From Cyanophora paradoxa (Eukaryota; Glaucocystophyceae; Cyanophorales; Cyanophoraceae), in NCBI GenBank assembly GCA_004431415.1, contig QPMI01000005.1, forward strand, positions 1,178,001-1,242,000: a DNA stretch of 64,000 nt, given 5' to 3'. The translations under genes and the position numbers were made by a program. Numbering within the stretch: the first letter of the stretch is position 1; every line of letters starts with the position of its first letter. A model generated the notes under the pieces. The model was not told the origin of the DNA and made no database searches. It saw nothing but the letters and a program-made list of their open reading frames with translations. This document shows, piece after piece, positions 36,070 through 45,351 of this stretch.

Positions 36070-37922
36070 ATGGGCCGACAGCGGCCTGCCAAGCGTGCGC
36101 GTGCGGAAAATCCTTCGGGCTCGGTTAGCTCGGCGAGCGGCAGCACTAACCACTTCATGCGGCTGCCCGATGAGCTGGTCCAGCGCATTTTCAGCGAGCT
36201 GGAAGCGACGGAGGCGTTCGAGGAGTGCCGGCTGTGGGCGGTGGACAGGCGGTTCCGCCAGCTCGTGCGCGAAGTGCACTGGCAGCAGCTCCGGGTCGAG
36301 TCCAGCGTGCACGTGAACGCAGTCCAGAAGGAGCGTGTAAGAGTGCACAGACAGCGGTTACGCCGAATCGCGGCTCGCGTAGAGAGCGGGGCGATGCGGG
36401 GCTGCAAGAGACTCGTCGTTGGTACCTTGGATGCTGGTGAATTCGAAGATCTTGCGATGACAGGTGTGCACACCGCAATTTCCGACCGCACGCGCATGCG
36501 CACTTGGCTTATAGAACTAGTCGCGCAGAAATGCTGTCGGCACTGTCAGCGGCGCCCGCCCCGCTGGAGCATATCTCCTTCTGCTGCTGCCTTCCATCCA
36601 GTTTCCTGAAGGCATTCCACTCCGCTCCTCTCCAGTCGCTCCATCTGGAGGGGGCAGCGTGCTCCGAATTCGTCGCGGCCGCCGTCCCGGGCCGCCTCCC
36701 GTACCTTCGGGAGCTTTACCTCGGCACGAAAGATCGCCTGGTCTCTCTTGCTCGAGCGGTGCGTTCGCGAAGCAGATACAGCGGGGCGCTGGCTCTGCCG
36801 CTCGCCTCTGACTCCGGATCCGCGGTCAGCTGCAGTCGAAGCTGATGCACATCTGGCCGGGACTGAAGAAACTCTCGTGCGGGGTGCGGGACGGCGCTGC
36901 GCTTCGAGCGCTCGCGGGGCTGCCTCTGGACGAGCTGCGGGTAGAAGTCAGCCCACGGCCCTCCAACAGCTTCGTCTTCAGAGTAGAAGTCGCGAGGGGC
37001 GCCCTCGACGAGGCCATCGAATCGCTAAACGCCGACTGCGTGCGGGCGCTTCACCTGCCCCCCCGCTCCGAGGTGCTCGGGCCCAGCGGCCTCGCCGCTA
37101 TCATCCGCTTCCGTCACATCGAGGAGCTGACCGTCACGGTCCGCCCGGCCCGGCCCTCCCGATCCAGACCGAGACTCTGACGTCGAATCGCCTTTCGCCA
37201 GGTCGACCACACGTCCAGCGGTGTGCTCGCGGGCCTGGGCGCCCTGCAGAAGCTGCGCTCCCTGTCGCTCTGGCTGGACGTGCGCTCTCCGCCGCGCCCA
37301 CGCCGCAGCCCTCGTAGCCTTCCTCTAACACGTCCGTCCCGCAGGCCTCTGCCGCGCCCAAGGGCGCCGCCATCCTGCTGCAGGCCGCGTCGGATGGAGT
37401 GGAAGCGTCCCAGCGGCTCGAGTCCATGACCCTGCGCATCTACTCCACTGAAGAATCGCGGCGGTCGAGGCAGCCGCGAGTGCCGCTGGACCCCCCCAGC
37501 CTGGCCTCCCTGGTCCGCGTCTCCCGGCCGTACCTTGACGAGCTATCCATCGAGGACGGCCCGCCTTCGTTCGACGTCCTGTCGGTCCGCGCGCCCGCGC
37601 CCGCGTCCGCGGCCGCCCGTCCCGCGGCTGACCGAGCTTGCAGGAGATCGCGCGCCCCGGCCCGAAGCTCGAGAGCGTGCACCTCGACTACGAGCTACCA
37701 GAGCCCGAGGACGCAGACTCCGGGGTACAAGAGATCAGCGCCCTGGAGGGGCTGCTGGAGCTGTCCGACGACCGGCACCCCGACCTGGAGATCCGCGTCG
37801 ACGTGAGCCTCGCGTTCTGCGACGCGCAGACTCGGGAGAACCTGTCTGTCCTCCGCAACCAGTTGCAGCTCGAAGGTGACAATCTCCCCATCGCCATCGA
37901 ATTCAGCGAGCGGGACTGGTAA
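36070..37922 (+). CDS. F-box protein with LRR-like repeats and N-terminal nuclear signal
   Basis: The ATG at 36070 begins MGRQRPAKRARAE, a likely nuclear signal. The F-box MRLPDELVQRIFSELEATEA and the following helix RLWAVDRRFRQLV come next. F-boxes bind SKP1, so this is a probable substrate adaptor of an SCF ubiquitin ligase. An intron with donor GTGTGCAC (about 36460) and acceptor CGCAG (about 36531) joins AMT to EMLSALSAAPAPLEHISF. LRR-like segments follow (SAPLQSLHLEG, LPYLRELYLG, LGALQKLRSLSLWLDV). Further introns lie near 36735-36840, 37165-37200, 37300-37345 and 37600-37640. The last exon ends EFSERDW with TAA at 37920-37922. Its target is unknown. Confidence 0.7.
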
Positions 37923-37929
37923 CCTGGTG

Positions 37930-38690
37930 ACCGGGATCTGGCGATATGTCTTTATGAACTGAATGCGCATGCGCATGCCGCGGGGCGGGCGCGCGCGCGC
38001 GCTCTTCGAATTCGAATTCGAAGCTTAACTTAGTAAGTCGCGGCCGTATACGTATACGTAGAGGATCGATATCTAGATCTGGACTCGAATTTCGAAGCCA
38101 GGCCAGCTGCATGCGCAGGTACCGGGCCGGTTGCAGGCTTGCACCGGCAGCTCCAGCTTGCAATTGTCCGCGCAAAGCGTTAAGCCGCCGCCCCGGCGCG
38201 CGGCGCCGCCGCGCCGGCGCCTCGAGCTCGAGCTCACGCAATATTTCTCCCAGGCTCGTGCAATTCCGAGTCGCCGAGTCGATACTAGTACTGAGTCGCA
38301 CAGATTCTTTGTTGTGTTCAGGGCCGGGGTGCAACCGTACCGGCCGGCGGCTGCTCGCGAGGGGGGTACACGTTAGCAAAGACACGCGCTGCAAACTTCC
38401 GATCTCCGTTCGAATAGTGCCAGAACCTCGCCGCGAGGAGGCCTTAGCAGCCTGAGGGCGGCTGAAGGCGTCCCTTGGGACGCAGCGGCGGCAGGATGGA
38501 CGCCGACCTTCTGCTGTACGAGCTTCTCGAGGCGGGAGGGGCTCGGCTGCCTGGGTTCGTCCAGCTAGTGATCGTGCTTGATCCGATAGAAGAAGATCGT
38601 GAGAGTTAACCTGCCACGCCCAGGTTCGCTTACGCGGAGTCTTGGAGCCGGCATGGCCCAGCGACCGATTTCACAGCCACTGGGGCTAGC
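37930..38690. other. Intergenic region upstream of the cNBD-RWP-RK gene
   Basis: It holds GCATGCGCATGC, TTCGAATTCGAA and TATACGTATACGTA palindromes (about 37965-38060). A short frame from an ATG at 38496 (MDADLLLYELLEAGGARLPG) may be a first exon of the next gene, but I could not join it. Nothing else is supportable. Confidence 0.4.
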
Positions 38691-39283
38691 GTCATGGCAG
38701 GAAGGATCAACAAGCAGGCAGCTGAGGAGTTCCGAGCCGCCACGGCGCTGGTGGCTTTGAAAGCCGGGCAGGACGTGGTGAGGTGCTGGGACTACTGCAC
38801 CGAGTGGATCATCGATGTCTCCCTTCTTCCCAATACTATGTTCTATCGGTCTGCTGAGGCGCGGAAAGTCGGACTGCGAACGGCGGTCGCCGTTCCGCTC
38901 ACGATTCTCGGGTGCGTGCTGGCTTGGCCTTCGACAGGTCGCTATTGCCTCATCAACTGCGTGCCGCAGAATGGATGTTCACGCAGTTCTGGTGTACTAC
39001 ATGGACTTGTGCGCCTAGCTCTGAGCTTATCTGACTTGGCCTCACTGACCACACTTTGCCGTTCCGGCCGCAGCGTGCGAGAGCCGTGCGGAGAGGCGGT
39101 CACGGACCTCCATCTTTGTATTGCAGCTGCAGCCGCAAGCTCGCGGATAGCGTCCAGCGGCGTGCACATCCCTAGCCTGCCGCCAGCCGGCCCGGACGCT
39201 CTAGCGGGAGTTCTGTCGCTCACCGTGTTCTCCCGGCCGTGCGTCACCGCTTTGATTCGGCTTAGCTGCGGGCGTTTCCCTGA

Positions 39284-41967
39284 GTGCTGCGCTCCAGGCC
39301 CGAGTTCAGAAGCGAGGCCGACGTCCGGCTGGTTGCTGAGCACCTCCGCACCGTTCCCGCGATGCGCAAGTACGAGAGGCACCTTGAGGACCTCGCGCGC
39401 GTGTCTACAATAGCCCAGACGAGGCCGGGCGATCTGAGTGCGCCGCCCGCGCCCAGCCGCATGCTCTGCGCCCTCCGACCGGCGTCCGTGCCCGCCAGTT
39501 TTCGAGGAGGGCACCGCCGGCACCGCCGCCTATCTAGTGATCCTGGGATCCGTACGGGTGCGCTGCGCGTTCCCCGGGGGCACGCACTTCGGTTTCCGCG
39601 CCGGCCGCCGCCGACCCCCGCGCCAGTTGACGACCGAGGCGGGCCCCGTGTCCCTGCTCGGCCCCGGCGCCGTCATCGGAGAGAGCGCCTTGCTACAGAC
39701 GCCCGCGCTCCGGTGAGGGCAGGCGGGCGGGCGCCGAGGGGTCCTGGGGCGCGTCGCGCCGACGCTCCGCGCCCGCAGGACGGGCCGCGCGGTGTGCGCG
39801 GAGGCGAGCGCTCTGCTGGTCATCAACCTGTCGTTCGTGCCGCACTTGCGGCGGCCGAACCCGCCGGCGCCGCCGCCGGCGCCGATGTCGGGCTGCAACT
39901 CGCCGGCCATGCCCCTCCCGTACGGCCTCGCCCACCGAGCCGCGAGCAACGCCGCCGCGCGCGCCCGCGGCAACAGCGTCGACCCGGGCAGCGAGGACGG
40001 GGACCGGCTGCCGAACGGCATGCCCCCGCCGCCGCCGTCCCCCATCACCAGCCCCGCCACGACCCTCTACACCACCGCGGACGGCCGCACGCTCGCCGAG
40101 GCGCTCCCCGGAGTCTTCGGCGCGTCGCCCGATGAAGTTTCCGAGTACAGCCGGCGCTGGTCCATGCCGGCCGGCAGCAGCAAGATCCTGGCCGCAGCGC
40201 AGCAGGCGGCGGCGGCCGCGGCCGCCGAGGCCGCAGCCGCCGCGCTCAAGGCGGCGTACCTTTCGGGATCGAAGCGGCACACGCGGCCGCCGTCGATGAC
40301 CGAGATGACGGTGCAGGCTGTGCCCCCCGGCGACCCGGCCGAGCCGCACTCGCACCGGCGGCGCCTCACCTGCCACCTCCCCGTCCTCTCCCTCCCGTCC
40401 CCGACCGTCCCGACTACCGGCGAGGACCGGGCGCGCGCCCTCGCCGCCGCCCTCTCCGGCCAGGGCCTGATGCAGCGCGGCGGCGGCGGCGGCGGCGTCG
40501 GCAGCGGCGAGAGCTCCCCGACGCACGCCCAGGCCGGGGCGTCCTCCTCCTCCACTTCCTCCCACCTCCTGCCCCTGCTCCGCGGCGGCCGCGTGCCCCC
40601 CCCGGTTGCGGTCCCCAACTTCGCGGTGCAGCCGCCCTCGGTCATCTTCGACGGGGCGGGCCCCTCGGCGCCCCCGCCCCGCACCACGTCGCCCCTCACT
40701 TCCGCCTCTTCCCCATCCTCTGTGGACGGCGGCGCTGGGGAGGGAGCCGCGGGGATGGCGAGCCTGACGCCGCCGCTGGGTTCTGGATCCTTCGGGCGGC
40801 GGGGCCAGCTGCCGGGCGCGCAGGGCTCGTTCCACAGCTTCCGGTCCAACTCGCTGGCCCCGTCGGACGTCTCGAGCGCCTGCGACGACTCGCACACTGG
40901 CGGCGAGGACGAGGACGGCGACGACGAGGAGGACGGGGGCCAGGGCGAGGGGTCCCACCCCACGGGCAGCCCCGAGCTCCACCCGGGCCTCGCCTCCGAG
41001 CGGCGCGGCTCCATCAGCAACTTCGGCGGGCTGGCCCTCGGGGGCGGGGGCGGGGGCGGGGCGGACGGGGCGGTCGCCCCCTCCTCGAGCTGGCCCCCGC
41101 CCGGCGCGCGCTTCGTCGGGCGCGGCAAGATCTCCTACCCCGGCCAGAAGCCACGCCAGCTCCGCCAGAAGGACATCAGCTACGAGATGCTCTCCGGTTC
41201 GAATCCCCGACGATCCCGTTTTGCCCGCTCGCCTCTCTGCTTCCCTCCCGCTCCCTGACCGGGCCGGCCCCTTCGTCGCTCAGCGTGGTTCCACGTGCCT
41301 CTCAAGGTGGCTGCCCAGCACATCGGGCTATCCACGACCACCATCAAGAAGATCTGTCGTAAGATGGGCATAAAGAACTGGTGCGATCCACTCGTTTCCT
41401 TCGTCTGTGTTGTGTGTCCCACTCTAGCGTTGACTCTTCTGCGTGTCGCAGGCCGTTCCGGCAGCTCGTCTTCTCGACCGGCGACAGCAGCCGGGCCGCC
41501 GCCGTCGCGGCGGCCGCCGCGCGCGGGCGGGCGGAGGCGAGGGCCCTTTGCGAGGGCCGCTCGCGTTCGCCTTCGAACTCCCCGTCGCCCTCGCCGCCGC
41601 CGGCGGCTGCGGGCGGCCCCGGCCGGCCTTCAACGCCGAGCTGGGCCCCGGCGGCGTCGTCCGCGTGACGGCGCCAGCGCCCGGGATCCTGACGCGCCGC
41701 CCTCGAGGGGAGAGGTCCTCAACGCGAGCCCGCCCCTGAACGTGCCCGTACCCAGGCGGGAGGCGCCGCACCTTCAGCAGCACCTCCCGACGTCCCCCGA
41801 GTGCGACGAGGAGGCCGACGATGACGACGCGCCGGCGCCCCCGCCCCAGGGCCGCCCGGCGGCGGCGGCCGCCGCCGCCGCGCAGGCGCAGGCTGCGATG
41901 GCAGCGCGACTGGAGGCGGCGCGGGTCGCCGCGGCGCAGGCATCGGCGGCGCAGGCTGCCGCTGCAC

Positions 41968-41998
<31 letters not shown>

Positions 41999-42404
41999 CG
42001 GCGGCGGCGGGCCCCCGCCCATCCTGGCGCCATCCAGTCTCGAATTCGCGCTGGCGGGACTCCCGGGCCCCGACGGCGGCGGCGTGACGCCCCGGACCCT
42101 CGCGGCCGTCGGCGGCCTCGGCCCGCTCAACGCGGCGGGCGCCGTCGTCGGCGGGGCCGACATGGACCAGCTGCTCTTCGGCCTGTCGGACCCGTACGTC
42201 GACCTTGCCGACGTCCTCAGCGCTACGTTCGCGGCTGCTCCCGCCCTCGGCGCCACGCCGCGCGCCTCCCCGCTCCCCGGCTCCGCCCCCTTCCCCTTCC
42301 CCCTCTCCTACCCCGTGACGCCCTCCGGCGGGACGCCCCGTGACGGGGCCGCCCAGCCATCCCTCCCCACCCCCTCGGGTTTCACGGAAACCATGTGGGA
42401 CTGA
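39284..42404 (+). CDS. Cyclic-nucleotide-binding domain fused to RWP-RK transcription factor
   Basis: A cNBD-like part starts near 39290 (EFRSEADVRLVAEHLR). VFEEGTAGTAAYLVILGSVRV at about 39500-39560 is the typical beta-roll. GPGAVIGESALL, an intron (GTGAGGGC...CGCAG, 39715-39778), then RTGRAVCAEASALLVINLSF form the phosphate-binding cassette, with Glu and Arg present. The same exon continues about 480 codons of Ala/Ser/Pro-rich sequence to DISYEMLS. Splicing then gives AWFHVPLKVAAQHIGLSTT and TIKKICRKMGIKNWPFRQL, an RWP-RK domain in which the signature reads NWPFRQ. A low-complexity Ala-rich tail ends in TGA at 42402-42404. Likely a nuclear DNA-binding regulator controlled by cAMP or cGMP. 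The start is unresolved; exons may begin at 38496 or 38694. Confidence 0.8.
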
Positions 42405-42409
42405 CCTCT

Positions 42410-43060
42410 TTCCTTCCTTCCTATGTCAACGTACCCCCGTAGTGAGACGCGCAGGCCATTACAGAGCAGTACCCCTCGGAAGAGACGTTCAGCCCCCCCT
42501 CTCCCCCTCCTTTGAGCTGTTTTTATTGTGTATTTCCCTCCCACTTACCGCTCCGCGTAGTAGCCTTTTCATGGGATCCGCAGAGCACGCCGGACAGAGC
42601 TGTGGCACGACGAGGCTTGGCTTGCCGCGCCGCGCCCTGTCCTTTAGTTCGGATCCGTTCGCCCTTTTCCCAGCTTCGCTCTTTAGACCTTGTTGGCTGC
42701 TGCCAATGTTTTGACAATTGCAGATAGGCTCTATTTTCAACACGCATGTACACGTCTGATAGGTAAAGGCTCGTTATTCTAGCGAGTGGAAGGAAGATTC
42801 ATTGAGGAATACGTATAGCAAATGAATGAACGCCAAGCCTTCAAGCTTGTATTCGCGCGACCCGGCGGCGCCGCATGCCGGCCGGGCGCCGCAGCTCGAG
42901 CTCCCTTCAGCTGCATGCGCATGTGCACAGTGCGCCGCCGCAGTGCCGCAGTGCATGCACGCGCGTCGCAGCGGCCGTTGCCAAGTTGTCACGCCGTGAT
43001 GCGTATTTACATACGACGTACCGCGCTGTGCAGCTGATGTAACAGACTACACACACCGTG
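42410..43060. other. Intergenic region between convergent genes
   Basis: It contains the 3' flanks of the RWP-RK gene (+) and the RP9 gene (-). It is less GC-rich than the genes, with ordinary mixed sequence at 42410-42800 and a GCATGCGCATGTGCACAGTGC palindromic patch near 42910-42960. No gene is supported. Confidence 0.5.
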
Positions 43061-43067
43061 ACGGTAG

Positions 43068-44221
43068 CTAGTCCTTGTGGCGGTCCTTCTTCTTCTTCTT
43101 TTTGGAGTGCCTCCGCTCGTCGTCGCTCCCGCTGTCGCTCTCGCTCTCGCTGCTGGAGGACGAGGAGGACGAGGAGCTGCCGCTCTTCCGCTTCTTCTTC
43201 GACGACGACGACTCGCCCTTCTCCTTCTCCTCCTTTCTCCTCTTTCTCTTCTCCTCCTTCCTCCGCTTCTTCTCCTCCTGCGGACGATGGCGGCTTCTTA
43301 GCAGAGACGCCCGGGCCCCGCCCGAGTCGAAGGCGGACCTTCTTTAACCGCTTCTTCTCTTTCTTCTTGGCCTTCTTCTCCTTCCGTTCCCGCTCCTCCA
43401 TCTCCAGCAGCGACTGGAGCTGCTTCTTGCTGCGGCGCGGATCAAATCTCAACGAGGGCCGCGGGGCGCGCGAATTGCTCTCCGGCGGACTCACCGCTCC
43501 TCCACGGCCTCCTTTACCTTGTCGTTCTGCACATAGCCAGCCATGGGGTCGCCGGCTGCCTTCAGCAGATCCTCAGCCTTGCCGCCGGACAGGAACAGTG
43601 GGCAGTCCTTGTCGCCCGTGCGGTGCCCATACGCCTTGCATCTGCAGATTCAACATGTTCAGACCCGATTCAGACGCGAGCGCGTCGCGCGGACCTCCAG
43701 CACTGCATGACCTTGACCTCCACCCCGAGCGGCATCCACAACCCCTTCGTCGGCGCCTGCACCCGCGCAGTTCAGCCGCTATTGCCGCCAGAAAGAAGCA
43801 AAGCGAAGAGGCAGGCTCGCCTTCGCGAGGAACTCCCGGGCCTTCGCGTTCTCGGGCCTGGCGGAGCGAGCGTGAGAGGGGAGCTCGAGCTCGGTCGCGC
43901 GCCGCGTCGCACAGGTCCGGGATGGCATCCTCAGGTCGTGGCTCCTTCTTCTCCACGACAGGCGGAGGTTCATAGAGCCAGCCGGTCTTGTTGGCGCGCG
44001 CTGCGACAGGCTTGAGCTCGCAAGCGAAAGCAATGATGCACGCTATCGAGCCGACGCATTTCGCTTACGTAGCCGATCGCACCTTCCAAAACCTTGCTGT
44101 CCTCGGGGTTCCAAGAGCCCTTGTCGCTGCGGTCCTTGTCTGAGTCGGCGCCGGCGCATCCGCTCGCTCGTCCATCGTCGCGCCTTTCACTCTGCGCATC
44201 GCTTGACCTGTCGCCTCCCAT
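43068..44221 (-). CDS. RP9: RP9 (PAP-1) family splicing-associated protein
   Basis: RP9 is a nuclear protein tied to pre-mRNA splicing and, in humans, to retinitis pigmentosa. The ATG at 44219-44221 starts MGGDRSSDAQSE. Joined exons give NKTGWLYEPPPVVE, KPEDAIPDL-like RPEDAIPDL, then ENAKAREFLAKAPTKGLWMP, LGVEVKVMQCWRCKAYGHRT and GDKDCPLFLSGGKAEDL. This matches the family core, including the zinc knuckle C-x2-C-x4-H-x6-C. The tail after AGDPMAGYVQNDKVKEAVEE is Lys/Glu- then Ser-rich, ending KKKKKKDRHKD before TAG at 43068. Introns use GTGCG, GTGAG and GTCCG donors; one between AREFLAK and APTKGLW is a GC-AG intron (GCGAGC...CAG). Strong family call. Confidence 0.9.
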
Positions 44222-44492
44222 GGTCTGACCTCGAGGGCCGGCGCTGCGGCGAAGCGCCTACTTGTGAATGGGCTACTGCAAGTTCTTGCACTAGCTCCTG
44301 CTTGCACTAGCTCCTGCGGGCTTTGCGACGGCTGTATACAGGATTGCGGAGCGTGCCCGAATAACGGGGTACAGGTCCGCAGGGTTGTCACAAGAGGATA
44401 TGGGCGCCGGAGCTGCACGGGTGCGATGCGCATGGCTTCTAGTGCGCTTTCATTGCTGACCCACGCAGCCGGCGTTCCAGCCGCTCGTGCCG

Positions 44493-45281
44493 CCCGCCAA
44501 GGAACCGCCAAGGGCAGCCGACGAGCTTAGCGGCGCGGGCCGTGCGCAAGAATCCAGTAGGGCAGGCCGCAGCGCAGGCCAAGAAGGGGCCCCGCCGCAG
44601 CGTAGGCCGCGCAGCCTATGGTGCTGCGGCCGCCCCCCGGCTGTGCGCCCCGTGGAGTCCCTTCCTCCCACACCGCTGCATCCGGTCAAGCTGCCAGCTT
44701 GGAAGGCCAATGACGAGGCCCACGCCCTGGAGCTGCCCTCCGAAGTCCTCATGCTGGAGAGCGAGCCCGGGAAGAACGCAGCCGCGGCCGCCCCCGCAGG
44801 ATCGGAGAGCAAGCCAGAAGCGCCGCCGTCGCCAACAAAGTGCGCGGCTCTGCTCGACGCGGGCGCCGCACCCCGGGCGTTGGGTTGACTGCGGCCGCCG
44901 CGGCGCAGCCCTCCCGCAGTCACGCCGCGCCCCGCCGAGGCGCACAGCCCGCTCCAGAAGGACCTAATGGAGGCCAGGAGAGAGGCTGCCATCGAGAAAG
45001 CCGTCGCTGACTTCGTTCTCGAATACGTTACCGACCGGGCCGCGACGTTACCGATCTCGGACGTGCTGGAAGCTGTGCGCCGGGGCCCGGGACGCGTGCC
45101 GCAGTGCTGCGCTCTAAAGCTAATGCGCTGCTGTATTCAGGCGTGCAAGCAGTGCTGCGCGGCCCTGGGGGCCGACTTCGTCTTTCTGGCCGCGGACCAG
45201 GCCATTCTGGAGACGGATCGGGACAACAGGAACCTCCCCGTCGGCCCTGAGTGCGCCCCTCAAGTAAACTTAAAGACTTGA
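44493..45281 (+). CDS. Hypothetical small protein with DNRNLPVG motif
   Basis: The family is not recognised. Two or three exons join: a Pro/Ala/Lys-rich part with LPAWKANDEAHALELPSEVL (about 44690-44760), then after a GTGCGCGG...GCGCAG intron (44848-44909) PLQKDLMEARREAAIEKAVA and DFVLEYVTDRAATLPISDVL. A further GTGCGCC...ATTCAG intron leads to CKQCCAALGADFVFLAADQA, ILETDRDNRNLPVG and a TGA at 45279-45281. The middle is helical and the end cysteine-containing. The start is uncertain. A shorter copy of the last segment lies near 50026-50100. It could instead be upstream exons of the adenylyl cyclase that follows, but the in-frame stop argues against this. Confidence 0.45.
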
Positions 45282-45351
45282 GTTAAGAATTTAACTGGAT
45301 TTTACCTGAGAAGTTTAAGCTTTCGGCCGCGCACGGCCCACCCGTCTCCGA

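Noticed and set aside
40067-41128. Minus-strand frame of 353 codons
   Set aside because: It is the antisense shadow of the long exon of the cNBD-RWP-RK gene.
44550-45281. Upstream exons of the adenylyl cyclase
   Set aside because: An in-frame stop follows the DNRNLPVG segment and no in-frame join to the GAF exon was found.
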